A DNA stretch of 42,677 bases, from assembly GCA_947625865.1 (NCBI GenBank), contig CANQQD010000012.1:1-42677 (forward strand), read 5' to 3'. Position 1 is the stretch's first letter; each line of letters begins with the position of its first letter. Source of the stretch: an uncultured Clostridia bacterium (GTDB lineage: Bacteria > Bacillota > Clostridia > Christensenellales > Borkfalkiaceae). Below are positions 1 through 7,437 of the stretch, one piece after another. The translations under genes and the position numbers were made by a program. The notes under the pieces were generated by a model. That model saw nothing but the letters and a program-made list of their open reading frames with translations. It did no database searches and was not told the origin of the DNA.

Positions 1-560
1 GTATAACAGAGAACCCCGACTACTACATAGCGTTCAACCACCTCCAGCAAAAGCTTGAAGTAGTTCCAGCCCAACGCCACCATTAATATAATAATCAGCA
101 ATGAGCCGACAACCGAAACTCCGGCTACGACTGATATGAGACCGCTTCGTAGCGTGGATTCTATGCCTGCGAATGTAAAATTTTCCCCATTCATCGCAAT
201 GTCCATTAACGCAGTATAGGGCGCCCGTGCTATTTGCAATACATATAGGAAAACTGGTTTAGCAAAGCCAATCAACAAAGCAAATAATGCCGCCCGCGCC
301 AAAAGAGTTATCGGATTCTCGCCTTCCGTAATTGGTCCGCCGAAAGTCCGAAATAATTTCCAAATCGTAATCAAAAATAATAGCGTCCATGCGGTAAACT
401 GAATTATCGTGAACGCCTTTGATACAAAAGGAAAGTACTCTTCCATTGCGGTCATATCCGTGCCAAGCGCACCAAGGAACAGCCCCGAAACAGCATCCAT
501 CAGTTTCGTCACGACACTGCTTACCCAACCGACAATCCCATCAAATATCCAATCAAGCAA
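1..560 (-). CDS. VirB6/TrbL-like conjugative transfer membrane protein (3' end outside window)
   Basis: Polytopic inner-membrane channel component of a type IV secretion (conjugation) system. I read it from a TTG at 560: an AAAGGAGG Shine-Dalgarno sequence lies 9 nt upstream and the frame stays open to the window edge (186 codons). The protein starts LLDWIFDGIVGWVSS and has hydrophobic segments near residues 50-65, 85-105 and 135-160, with a conserved-looking ALGWNYFKLLLEVVERY stretch after the last. This matches, from memory, the VirB6-like protein of Tn1549-type elements of Firmicutes. It lies 31 nt downstream of the VirB2-like gene, as expected for a transfer operon. The C-terminal part is missing only because the window ends. 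Confidence 0.8.
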   Translation of the reverse strand, partial: MLDWIFDGIVGWVSSVVTKLMDAVSGLFLGALGTDMTAMEEYFPFVSKAFTIIQFTAWTLLFLITIWKLFRTFGGPITEGENPITLLARAALFALLIGFAKPVFLYVLQIARAPYTALMDIAMNGENFTFAGIESTLRSGLISVVAGVSVVGSLLIIILMVALGWNYFKLLLEVVERYVVVGVLCY

Positions 561-591
561 ATGTTATCACCTCCTTTTCTCTGATGTTGAC

Positions 592-957
592 CTACCCTGC
601 GAAATTGCCACCCGCAATCAACGGCTGGATGTATGCGACGATAAATCCGAGCGAATTGAGAATAATCCACGTTATGACGATACGTTTGAGCCAAGCTGTA
701 GCTTCATCCACAGCTTTTTGGTTTCGGGAAACCAAACGAACAATCAACGCAACTGCTGCCATTGTTACTGCCACTATCGTGCTAATCGTGACAATATGAC
801 CGTAGACATCGCGCATGATAGAACTGAATCTATCCCAAATCGTTTCGGTTTCTGCGGCGAATACCGGCTGTATGACAACAATCATTGCCGCGATAATACC
901 GACAATCGTCCAATATATCGCCACCTTACTCTTGCGTCCTCTTTCTTGATTCGACAT
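592..957 (-). CDS. VirB2/TrbC-like candidate pilin subunit of a conjugative element
   Basis: Small membrane protein (121 aa from the ATG at 957). A GTG at 963 is in frame, but GGAGG lies 9 nt before the ATG and only about 3 nt before the GTG, so I prefer the ATG. It has a charged N terminus, a hydrophobic segment ending in a signal-peptidase-like VFAA (about residues 14-34), then two further hydrophobic helices (about 55-75 and 88-108) around a basic loop. This is the topology of VirB2/TrbC pilins, and the downstream neighbour is VirB6-like. Family assignment rests on topology and context, not on a diagnostic motif. Confidence 0.6.
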   Translation of the reverse strand: MSNQERGRKSKVAIYWTIVGIIAAMIVVIQPVFAAETETIWDRFSSIMRDVYGHIVTISTIVAVTMAAVALIVRLVSRNQKAVDEATAWLKRIVITWIILNSLGFIVAYIQPLIAGGNFAG

Positions 958-992
958 AGGCACCTACCTCCTTGAATAAATTTTTTGCAAAG

Positions 993-1029
993 AAAAAAGC
1001 CGTTTGAACTTTTGTCCAAACGGCTTTTT
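993..1029 (-). terminator. Strong hairpin between the nucleotide cassette and the transfer genes
   Basis: Inverted repeat with arms AAAAAAGCCGTTTG and CAAACGGCTTTTT around a short loop. On the minus strand it ends in a T-run, so it can stop transcription arriving from the tmk side. It sits 20 nt upstream of the pilin-like gene's ribosome binding site, so it could also act as an attenuator for the transfer operon. Confidence 0.7.
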
Positions 1030-1030
1030 A

Positions 1031-1246
1031 AACTGCCTTCACTTTTCGACGCTATCATAATAGCACATTGTCATTTGCAAGTCATCCGCTTTTTACTGCC
1101 ATCTTTTTGCCATTTTTGTGACAATTTATTGTCATAATACTAAAGAACCAAAGTTAACTTCGTCCATACATCTCTTTTTTATAATCGTACTAAGCAAAAG
1201 ATCTTAGAAAAGAGACTTGACAGACATAGCGAATGTCCCATTCTTA
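1031..1246 (-). promoter_or_regulatory. Intergenic region with a candidate promoter and a perfect inverted repeat
   Basis: No gene is visible here. On the minus strand an extended -10 (TGCTATTAT, about 1052-1060) follows a weak -35 (ATGACT) at 17 nt, pointing at the transfer genes through the 993-1029 hairpin. At 1119-1134 there is a perfect 7+2+7 palindrome (TGACAAT/ATTGTCA) upstream of that promoter, which looks like a repressor or activator site. The region is AT-rich and may contain the boundary between the conjugative element and the neighbouring cassette; no attachment site could be defined. Confidence 0.4.
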
Positions 1247-1813
1247 TTAACGAGCAGGAAGATAGTTATCAATAACCTTTTCAACTTTTTGTAAAACTTC
1301 ATTTATTGTACATGTCGCATCAATCACATGCCAATCTTTTTCTTCAGACAAAATTTTCTGATATTCTTGATCCACCTTTTGTAACAGGGGGAGATCTCTT
1401 TCAAAGGCATCCATATCCGCAGAACGTTCCTGACTTACTTGCGGTGTTATCTTCAAAAATATTTTTACATCTGCTTTAGGCATATCTTGTTCTAATAACA
1501 TCAGAAGATCTCTCCCGATGCCACGCGCTATTCCGTAAGCTCTAGCAGAATAAGAATATCTTGTCGTTATCACAACGCCCTTTTGAGATAGATCAAGAAC
1601 TTCTTGTGCTTTACTAAGCCTCTCACTGGAAAAAAGCAACTGCATTGAAATGGGCGGCAAAGTGTTTTTAGACAATTGGGTTTTAATAAATTGTCCAAAA
1701 GACGTTTCATAATTCGGAAAATCCACTTTATGAAATTCTGCATATTTCTTGCATAATAGATTTGCGACTGTATTCTTTCCGCAGTTATCTAATCCTTCCA
1801 AAACAATAATCAT
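1247..1813 (-). CDS. tmk: Thymidylate kinase (dTMP kinase), class I/viral-like
   Basis: Phosphorylates dTMP to dTDP with ATP in the cytoplasm. P-loop GLDNCGKNT at residues 7-15, FPNYET at 32-37 (the FPxRET-like substrate loop), TRYSYSARAYG at 84-94 where the family usually has DRYxxSxxAY, and a C-terminal W-x-V-I-D segment typical of eukaryotic/viral-type dTMP kinases. Length (188 aa) is slightly short of the usual 200-215. The usual Asp before Arg-Tyr is Thr here, and the P-loop is atypical (NCGKNT rather than GxGKTT), so substrate range may differ. Its ATG overlaps the stop of the upstream kinase (ATGA), so the two are translationally coupled. Confidence 0.85.
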   Translation of the reverse strand: MIIVLEGLDNCGKNTVANLLCKKYAEFHKVDFPNYETSFGQFIKTQLSKNTLPPISMQLLFSSERLSKAQEVLDLSQKGVVITTRYSYSARAYGIARGIGRDLLMLLEQDMPKADVKIFLKITPQVSQERSADMDAFERDLPLLQKVDQEYQKILSEEKDWHVIDATCTINEVLQKVEKVIDNYLPAR

Positions 1814-2397
1814 ATAACATTCTCCTTTTTCAAAATAGATAAAAAGCTATCTACATCTTCGTCTCGACCTGAGTCTAAATTCGTAATATCAATAAAAGTT
1901 AAATTTTTATTATTCTCCTTATAAATGGTTTGAAGCTTTAAATGAATCTCCTCTAAAAATTCCTTATCGCGCATTTCATTGGCTCGTGAACGAACGTTGG
2001 CCCTTCTATAACACTCATCCAACTCACAGTATAAGTAAACGTTGCGGCAACAGATAACATCAATTACAGAATTGTAAAATGCATCACATATATCAAATTC
2101 TTGTTGCGTTATAATTTGATTTTCCAACATTTTTTTTGTAAAAATATTATGATGCGAAATAATCGAGCTATCCAATATGCCGCCTCCATTTTTATGTGAT
2201 TGAGAATATTGTTTGAGCCAAAGCACATAAAACTCAATTTGTGTATGAAATGGATTTGTTTTGCGAATCCAATAATCTGCGAGAAATTGATGAGCAGACA
2301 AATTCTCTGGAAAAATAGCAAAACCTCTTTTCGCCAAACATCGTGCCCATGTACTTTTGCCACATCCGATATTCCCTAAAAAAGAAATCGTATTCAT
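1810..2397 (-). CDS. Deoxynucleoside kinase family protein (dCK/dGK-type)
   Basis: Predicted to phosphorylate a deoxynucleoside to its 5'-monophosphate. P-loop GNIGCGKST at residues 8-16; FPENLS (29-34) corresponds to the ExV/EN substrate-binding strand; LDSSI at 75-79 replaces the family's D/E-R-S motif; the lid appears as RANVRSRANEM, matching the RxRxxE pattern. Length (195 aa) fits the family. The Arg of the ERS motif is replaced by Ser, a notable change at a residue normally near the phosphates. ATGA overlaps with both neighbours (uracil-DNA glycosylase upstream, thymidylate kinase downstream) indicate one mRNA and successive steps dN to dNMP to dNDP. Confidence 0.8.
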   Translation of the reverse strand: MNTISFLGNIGCGKSTWARCLAKRGFAIFPENLSAHQFLADYWIRKTNPFHTQIEFYVLWLKQYSQSHKNGGGILDSSIISHHNIFTKKMLENQIITQQEFDICDAFYNSVIDVICCRNVYLYCELDECYRRANVRSRANEMRDKEFLEEIHLKLQTIYKENNKNLTFIDITNLDSGRDEDVDSFLSILKKENVI

Positions 2398-2939
2398 TCT
2401 TCGTTACTCAGTCCTTTTGCTATCATTAGCGAATTTATGATATCTTGACTCGCATTTTTATTATATCGAATTGACGAGGGATGATAAGTGCATATAACTT
2501 TTATATTTCCTCTTTGAAAGACTCTGTTTTTCAAATCGGATAATTTTAGAGTAGCATTATCTAAGATTGCTTTTGCGGCAGGTAATCCAAGCGTAATAAT
2601 CACTTTAGGAGAAATGACCTTTATTTGTGCGTCCAAAAAAGTAATGCATTTCTCCACGATGTTCTTGGACGGGGTCGCGTTATGCGGCATTCTACATTTA
2701 ATAATATTTGTCAAATATAGCTCCTCTCGATTTAATCCGACTTGCATCAAAAATCGGTCAAGAATCTGTCCACCACGCCCGACAAATGGTCGCCCTGTCT
2801 TGTCGTTTTCCTCGCCTGGCCCTTCTCCAATAATAATGATTTTAGCATTCAACGGCCCTTCTCCTGGAACCACCTTATTTCTAGTAGCACACAAAGGGCA
2901 GCGCGTACATTGCCGTATTTCTTCAACTATACTTTCCAT
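2394..2939 (-). CDS. Family 4 uracil-DNA glycosylase (Fe-S)
   Basis: Removes uracil from DNA to start base-excision repair. Motif GEGPGEEND (38-46) is the family's active-site loop and TYHPSS (151-156) the second catalytic loop. Cysteines 11, 14, 82 and 98 have the spacing expected of the 4Fe-4S ligands in family 4 enzymes; LYLTNIIKCR is also characteristic. Length 181 aa is normal. It is co-transcribed with deoxynucleoside-salvage enzymes, which is unusual for this repair gene and suggests it counters dUMP incorporation or belongs to a mobile DNA-maintenance module. Confidence 0.9.
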   Translation of the reverse strand: MESIVEEIRQCTRCPLCATRNKVVPGEGPLNAKIIIIGEGPGEENDKTGRPFVGRGGQILDRFLMQVGLNREELYLTNIIKCRMPHNATPSKNIVEKCITFLDAQIKVISPKVIITLGLPAAKAILDNATLKLSDLKNRVFQRGNIKVICTYHPSSIRYNKNASQDIINSLMIAKGLSNEE

Positions 2940-2956
2940 ATTAACATTTCAACTCC

Positions 2957-3442
2957 TTAACTGTTTTCGCATTCAATCTCCTTAAGTTTGGCAATAAGTT
3001 GCTCTTCATTAAAGACTACCCCTAAAGACAACTTAAGACCACCTATGATAAATTGATCCAAATACATAGATTGATTGTCGATTCCTGACTTGCTCACGTC
3101 TGGAGTAGTTTGCAAACGAATATCGGTTGTTAAACCAATACAGCCAAAATACCGAGTGGAATCCACATGTTTCGATAGACAATCCATATACCCGGATTCC
3201 CACATTGTACCACAATCAAGCCCAATGCGACATAAAAAAACATTGCATTGCATTAACTCATTTATATCAAGGTTATAAATCTTCTCTGCACTAATGTCAC
3301 TACGTGTTTTATCGTTAATCTCCACATTATCATTGGGGCAATATACATCAAATCCATTTTGAAGTAATAATGATTTTAAGTGCCTGTTGTATGATATATC
3401 TGGTTCGCAAAACATCGCACCTCCTATATAAATTTTCAACAT
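2957..3442 (-). CDS. Nucleoside 2-deoxyribosyltransferase-like protein
   Basis: Family enzymes exchange the base on a 2'-deoxynucleoside through a deoxyribosyl-enzyme intermediate. The protein starts with an IYIGGAMF strand-loop (residues 4-11, compare IYLAGPLF), has a ...DINELMQCNVFLCRIGLDCGTMWESGY region (about 59-85) with the D-x-G-T-x-x-E-x-G signature whose Glu82 is the likely nucleophile, and a C-terminal DNQSMY segment resembling the LxN motif. Length 161 aa is normal. 17 nt separate it from the downstream glycosylase gene. Specificity (purine versus pyrimidine bases, or modified bases) cannot be read from the sequence. Confidence 0.78.
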   Translation of the reverse strand: MLKIYIGGAMFCEPDISYNRHLKSLLLQNGFDVYCPNDNVEINDKTRSDISAEKIYNLDINELMQCNVFLCRIGLDCGTMWESGYMDCLSKHVDSTRYFGCIGLTTDIRLQTTPDVSKSGIDNQSMYLDQFIIGGLKLSLGVVFNEEQLIAKLKEIECENS

Positions 3443-3461
3443 AAGCCTCCCTGGTTTGAAT

Positions 3462-3920
3462 TTAATATGATTGTTTATCTTTTAATAGCATATATTGTTT
3501 GAATACTTCTAAGCATTGCTCTCTGCATATATTTTCGCTATCAATACTAAGCTCAGTTTTATTAAGGTACTTCGAAAACACATTGTCTCTAAAACCAATT
3601 TTTTCGGCATCTTTCGCTGTGCATCCATAATACACCTTAAATATGTTTGCCCATAATATTGCCCCATAGCACATTATACAAGGCTCACTCGTGGTATATA
3701 ATTCGCATCCTAATAAATTATGAGTTTTTAATGTACGACAAGCAGATTGAATTGCCAAAATCTCCCCATGACATGTCGAATCACTATTTTTTAACACTTC
3801 GTTGTGTCCTTTACCAACTATTTTACCATCTTTTACAATAACACAGCCAAAAGGCCCTCCAGCTCTTGATTCGATTCCCTTAAAGGCCTCTTGTATTGCC
3901 ACTTTCATAAATTCATTCAT
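3462..3920 (-). CDS. Cytidine/guanine deaminase superfamily enzyme, guanine deaminase-like
   Basis: Zinc-dependent base or nucleoside deaminase. AGGPFGCVIVKDG (20-32), C-H-G-E at 50-53 (zinc His51, proton-shuttle Glu53) and EPCIMC (79-84; zinc Cys81/Cys84) are diagnostic. The later YYGCTAKDAEKIGFRD segment resembles Bacillus-type guanine deaminases more than tRNA adenosine deaminases, but HGE replaces the commoner HAE. First gene of the five-gene cassette. No Shine-Dalgarno sequence lies at a usable distance from the ATG at 3920; a consensus promoter ends 6 nt upstream (see 3927-3955), so translation may be leaderless, or may start at the in-frame ATG at 3908. Confidence 0.75.
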   Translation of the reverse strand: MNEFMKVAIQEAFKGIESRAGGPFGCVIVKDGKIVGKGHNEVLKNSDSTCHGEILAIQSACRTLKTHNLLGCELYTTSEPCIMCYGAILWANIFKVYYGCTAKDAEKIGFRDNVFSKYLNKTELSIDSENICREQCLEVFKQYMLLKDKQSY

Positions 3921-3926
3921 ACATTA

Positions 3927-3955
3927 ATTATACTGAGTGTGTCCTCCTTTGTCAA
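3927..3955 (-). promoter_or_regulatory. Perfect consensus sigma-A promoter for the nucleotide cassette
   Basis: On the minus strand TTGACA (3950-3955), a 17-nt spacer and TATAAT (3927-3932). The predicted start site (about 3920) coincides with the A of the deaminase ATG. An AAGGAGG lies inside the spacer, too far upstream of the ATG (about 20 nt) to be its ribosome binding site and not part of a transcript from this promoter. Confidence 0.75.
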
Positions 3956-4159
3956 TGTAAAGATACCGCGAATACTCTTTTGTGGATAAGTAGTAGATTG
4001 TTGGTCGTTTTACAACAAAACTTGCCATCTAACACCACGTTCCTTTCGGGTGTTTTACTACTGTTGAGTACCTCACGTTGTGTCTACATTCGCCATATCC
4101 TACGTCTACAGAACTACATCTTCACAATTTAACCCTATATCTGATTGTATGGAATACAG
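3956..4159. other. Intergenic stretch with no gene recognised
   Basis: AT-rich sequence between the cassette and spoIVB. It contains a weak inverted repeat (AACACC/GGTGTT near 4030-4054) and, on the minus strand at 3924-4028, a 34-codon open frame ending 3 nt before the deaminase ATG. That frame has no ribosome binding site at a good distance and overlaps the promoter, so I do not call it a gene. Confidence 0.4.
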
Positions 4160-4186
4160 AAAAAAATCCAGGTTGCCCTGGATTTT
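4160..4186 (-). terminator. Rho-independent terminator of spoIVB
   Basis: Perfect 10-bp stem (AAAATCCAGG/CCTGGATTTT) with a TTGC/GCAA loop and a T-run on the minus-strand 3' side, 48 nt beyond the spoIVB stop. Confidence 0.85.
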
Positions 4187-4233
4187 ACCGCCGAGTATCA
4201 AATTCTACCTCCTTTTTTCTATGTATTTTTGTG

Positions 4234-5232
4234 TTAAATGTGTCTTATTGCCATCGCCGGTATCCATATTATAGAGTCAACATGAGTCACGGCGCCTACA
4301 AGCCTGCCGTTCTGGACGATGGGGCTTCCGCTCATTCCCTGCACTATTCCACCGGTCGCGGCAATCAGTCTGTCGTCGTCGATCCTTATCACAAAGTTTC
4401 TGTTTTCTTTATTTCCCTTATCGACCTTAATTATTGAAATCTTGTATTTGTCTGCTGATTTGCCATAAATAGTAGTATAAATATATGCCGAACCTATTTG
4501 AACCTCATCTAAATCTCCTTTGGGAATTTTCAAAAGACTTGAATAATCAAAATTTTTTGAGAGGTCGCCGAACACACCGCATGCACAATTGATTTTTGCG
4601 TCGCCTATAACTACTCCGTTTTCAAACGCTCCGCGCAACTCGCCGGGCGTTCCCCTCACACCCTTTTTTACGTCGTATATCAGACTGCCGAAAACCGTTC
4701 CGCCGTTGATTTCGATAACCTTATTGTTAGAGTCGCTCACGGGATGCCCGAGCGAGGCAAATTTTTGATTTGCTCCGTCTATATAAGTAACAGTGCCTAT
4801 GCCGTTGATGCTGTCTTTTACGAGAACGCCAAGCTTTTTACCGCCCGTAGACATATCCTTGGCGGGATCGATTTCAACTTTAAGCTTGTCTTCGCCTCTT
4901 AAAAGATCGATTTCATATTTTTTATAATCCTTGGAAAGTATGTTGTTGATATCGGTCGACGCATTGACCTCTTCACCGTTGATTTTATCTATGACGTCCC
5001 CCGTCTTTATTCCCGCTTCTTTTGCCGGCGAACGTATCCCTTCCTCGGTCACCACGTCGCACATGCCTATTACCTCAACGGTCTTTGTATTAAGCATAAA
5101 GCCCGCAGGGAATCCGCCGAGATACAGGTAATCCTCACCTGCATGGACGGCGGTCGAAGGAATAAACAATGCAATCGACACCAATGCAACAAGTACACAA
5201 ATGATTTTTAAAACTTTCTTGCGGTAAAACAT
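4234..5232 (-). CDS. spoIVB: SpoIVB, stage IV sporulation S55 peptidase
   Basis: Forespore-secreted serine protease that triggers pro-sigma-K processing and hence coat formation. From the ATG at 5232: N-terminal membrane anchor (about 8-26), PDZ domain (about 50-122), then the S55 peptidase domain with ASLGHP (His163) and GMSGSP (Ser301). Starts farther upstream would lie inside the recN terminator, so I reject them. After VGAVTHV (residue 318) the family normally continues with an NDPTxGYG-like motif and 15 or more residues; here a 14-residue unrelated tail (DSIIWIPAMAIRHI) ends the protein, so the C terminus is altered or frameshifted. It is the last core gene before the accessory cassette. 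Confidence 0.9.
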   Translation of the reverse strand: MFYRKKVLKIICVLVALVSIALFIPSTAVHAGEDYLYLGGFPAGFMLNTKTVEVIGMCDVVTEEGIRSPAKEAGIKTGDVIDKINGEEVNASTDINNILSKDYKKYEIDLLRGEDKLKVEIDPAKDMSTGGKKLGVLVKDSINGIGTVTYIDGANQKFASLGHPVSDSNNKVIEINGGTVFGSLIYDVKKGVRGTPGELRGAFENGVVIGDAKINCACGVFGDLSKNFDYSSLLKIPKGDLDEVQIGSAYIYTTIYGKSADKYKISIIKVDKGNKENRNFVIRIDDDRLIAATGGIVQGMSGSPIVQNGRLVGAVTHVDSIIWIPAMAIRHI

Positions 5233-5237
5233 AAAAA

Positions 5238-5267
5238 TATTTTGTACAAATTCGGCGCCGATTATAC
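5238..5267 (-). promoter_or_regulatory. Candidate sigma-G/F type forespore promoter of spoIVB
   Basis: On the minus strand GTATA (5263-5267) and CAAAATA (5238-5244) are separated by 18 nt, close to the known sigma-G pattern GHATR-N17/18-CATWMTA (11 of 12 defined positions). It lies between the recN terminator and spoIVB, where a forespore promoter is expected. The -10 ends only 5 nt before the ATG, so the leader would be almost absent. Confidence 0.35.
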
Positions 5268-5293
5268 AAAAAAATCGGCGGATCACCCGCCGA
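5268..5293 (-). terminator. Rho-independent terminator of the nadK-argR-recN operon
   Basis: Stem TCGGCGG/CCGCCGA, 5-nt loop and a run of seven T on the minus strand, 11 nt after the recN stop codon. Confidence 0.9.
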
Positions 5294-5304
5294 CATGCTT
5301 TGTT

Positions 5305-6984
5305 TTAGCTTTTAAATTGATCTATAAGCTCTTTAGCGTGCATTACAGCCGCTTCGGAATGAACATTGCCCGTAAGCCGCACGATTTCGTCGATTTTTTC
5401 CTCGTCATTTAGCTTCTTGACCTTAGTCAACGTTTTCCCGCCGCTTTCTTCCTTATAAATAAGGAATTGCGCCGTACTTGCCGCACATATCTGCGGGAGA
5501 TGCGAAACGGCGAGAATTTGGGTACTTTTGGAAATATTTACGAACTTTTCCGCTACCATTTTTGCCGTGTAACCGCTTATGCCGGAGTCGATCTCGTCGA
5601 AAATATAGGTGGAAATGCCGTTTACGTTTTTTAAACAGGTTTTAACCGCAAGCATAAACCGGCTCATTTCACCGCCGGAAATAACTTTATTCAGCGGCTT
5701 CAGCGGTTCGCCCTTATTTGCGGAAAACATAAATGAAATATTGTCCGAACCGTCGGGCGACTGCAGATTGGCAGTTTGCCTGTCATAATCGCAAAACCTC
5801 ACTTCAAACACAGCGTCTTTAATGTTCAGGGTACGAAGTTCGGCTGTTACGTCCTTGCAGAAACTCTGCGCAGCGCTTTTTCTCAATTCCGTAAGGCGCA
5901 CGCACAATTCATAAATTTTATCTTCGAATCGGGCGATTTCCTTTTGGTATTTTTCTATTGCGGCTACACTGTCGGCTATTGCGTCATACTGTGCCCGCGC
6001 CTTGTCCAGAAAGGCCAGAATTTGTTTTTCGTCCGCCCCGTACTTTTTTCTGAGGCCCTTGATTAAACTGAGCCTTTCGTCTATGAAACGCGCCTCTTCC
6101 TCGTCGAAAGTAAGATTTTCGGCTAAATCCGCTACCGCTTCCGAAATATCCGACATTTCCGCATATACATTTTCCAAGCGGGCATTTATCTCGTCATATT
6201 CGGCGCTGAAAGCCGAAATAGTATTAATGTAATGCCGTGCAGTAGAAATATCGTCGATACAACCGCCGTCGTCGCTGAAAAGCGAATGTACCACATTCAG
6301 GGCGCCGAAAATTTTCTCGGTGTTGACAATTATATCCTGCTTTGACTTAAGAGCGTCAAATTCACCGTCCTTCAGATCCGCAGCCTCAATTTCGGATATC
6401 TGGTATTTTAAAAGATCAAGTTTTCTTGCCCGTTCTCCCTCGTCGCCGCCAAGCTCAGCTATTTTTGCCCTGCACTGCCTCTTCCCGAGAATCAATGCAG
6501 AAAGCTCCGCCTTTATCTCCCGCACTGCGTCGCCGCATATTCCGTCGATGACCTTCAGCTGGTTGTCCTCATTCAACAAATAGAAGTGTTCGCTTTGGCC
6601 GTGCACGTCAACAAGGCGCAGCGTTACCGCTTTGAGCATTGCGGCGGTTACTGTGTTACCGTTTATTTTAACGGCGCTTTTACCGTCTACCGTAAGTCTG
6701 CGGGAAATTATAATTTCACCGTCTGTGTCGATGTCATATTCACGGAGCTGCCTTATTGCTTCACATTCCCCGTCAACGACAAATTCGGCGCGCACAGTCG
6801 CTTCCTGCTCGCCGAACCTGATCATTGTCCTGTCCGCTTTACTCCCGAGAACAAAATTGATGGATTCCAAAATCACAGATTTTCCCGAACCCGTTTCACC
6901 AGATAAAACGTTCAATTTTTCGTCGAACTCAATATCTGCCTCGGATATAAGCGCAACATTTTTAATGTGAAGTCTATGTAACAT
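5305..6984 (-). CDS. recN: DNA repair protein RecN
   Basis: SMC-like ATPase acting early in double-strand-break repair. Walker A GETGSGKS at residues 29-36, ABC signature SGGEMSR in the C-terminal half (around 450), Walker B with IFDEIDSGISG about 25 residues later, and a long coiled-coil middle (about 150-370). Length 559 aa is the family norm. Its ATG directly abuts the argR stop (TAAATG), so expression is coupled; a terminator follows. argR-recN-spoIVB order is classical for Firmicutes. Confidence 0.97.
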   Translation of the reverse strand: MLHRLHIKNVALISEADIEFDEKLNVLSGETGSGKSVILESINFVLGSKADRTMIRFGEQEATVRAEFVVDGECEAIRQLREYDIDTDGEIIISRRLTVDGKSAVKINGNTVTAAMLKAVTLRLVDVHGQSEHFYLLNEDNQLKVIDGICGDAVREIKAELSALILGKRQCRAKIAELGGDEGERARKLDLLKYQISEIEAADLKDGEFDALKSKQDIIVNTEKIFGALNVVHSLFSDDGGCIDDISTARHYINTISAFSAEYDEINARLENVYAEMSDISEAVADLAENLTFDEEEARFIDERLSLIKGLRKKYGADEKQILAFLDKARAQYDAIADSVAAIEKYQKEIARFEDKIYELCVRLTELRKSAAQSFCKDVTAELRTLNIKDAVFEVRFCDYDRQTANLQSPDGSDNISFMFSANKGEPLKPLNKVISGGEMSRFMLAVKTCLKNVNGISTYIFDEIDSGISGYTAKMVAEKFVNISKSTQILAVSHLPQICAASTAQFLIYKEESGGKTLTKVKKLNDEEKIDEIVRLTGNVHSEAAVMHAKELIDQFKS

Positions 6985-7437
6985 TTATCCAAGATACTCT
7001 TTCAACAATTCAATCACTTTAGGAGTATGTTCGTTGGTATCCACAACAATAAGCAATGTGTCGTCACCGGCAACACTGCCTATAATTTCACTGATTTGCA
7101 GTGAATCTACGAACACACCGACGGTTGCACCGTTGCCGCGCATAGTTTTGACTATTATAAGATTGTTGGCATAATTCAATGTCAGGACGCAGCCCTTAAA
7201 AAGGTTCGTCATTCTGTCTGTCACGCTGTCAACATATGTATCAAGACTTGCATAGCGGTATTTCTTTTGGGTGCCGGCGACTTTATAGAGCTTCAAATCC
7301 TTGACATCGCGAGAAATTGTAGCCTGAGTCACATTGAAGTTGATTTTGTTGAGTTCCTCGCAGAGCTCTTCCTGCGTGTCGATTTCTTTACTTGCAATAA
7401 TTTCAAGTATTTTTTGCTGTCTGATTGTGCGTTGCAT
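6985..7437 (-). CDS. argR: Arginine repressor ArgR/AhrC
   Basis: Arginine-responsive DNA-binding regulator. N-terminal winged helix (residues 1-70) with QATISRDVKDLKL recognition region; C-terminal hexamerisation domain with GDDTLLIVV, the arginine-binding GDDT motif. 150 aa, normal. Start ATG overlaps the nadK stop (TAATG). No arginine biosynthesis genes are present here; the location between nadK and recN is conserved in Firmicutes. Confidence 0.97.
   Translation of the reverse strand: MQRTIRQQKILEIIASKEIDTQEELCEELNKINFNVTQATISRDVKDLKLYKVAGTQKKYRYASLDTYVDSVTDRMTNLFKGCVLTLNYANNLIIVKTMRGNGATVGVFVDSLQISEIIGSVAGDDTLLIVVDTNEHTPKVIELLKEYLG

Noticed and set aside
259-528. 89-codon minus-strand frame near the left end
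   Set aside because: It overlaps the VirB6-like reading frame, is Cys-rich and unlike a protein family, and lacks an SD site; the TTG frame from 560 explains the region.
3924-4028. 34-codon minus-strand frame (MASFVVKRPTIYYLS...) ending 3 nt before the deaminase ATG
   Set aside because: Length is within chance, no well-spaced ribosome binding site, and the consensus promoter of the downstream gene lies inside it; not callable as a leader peptide.
5233-5286. Longer spoIVB start (GTG at 5286)
   Set aside because: The start would lie in the loop of the recN terminator hairpin; the ATG at 5232 begins directly before the membrane anchor.
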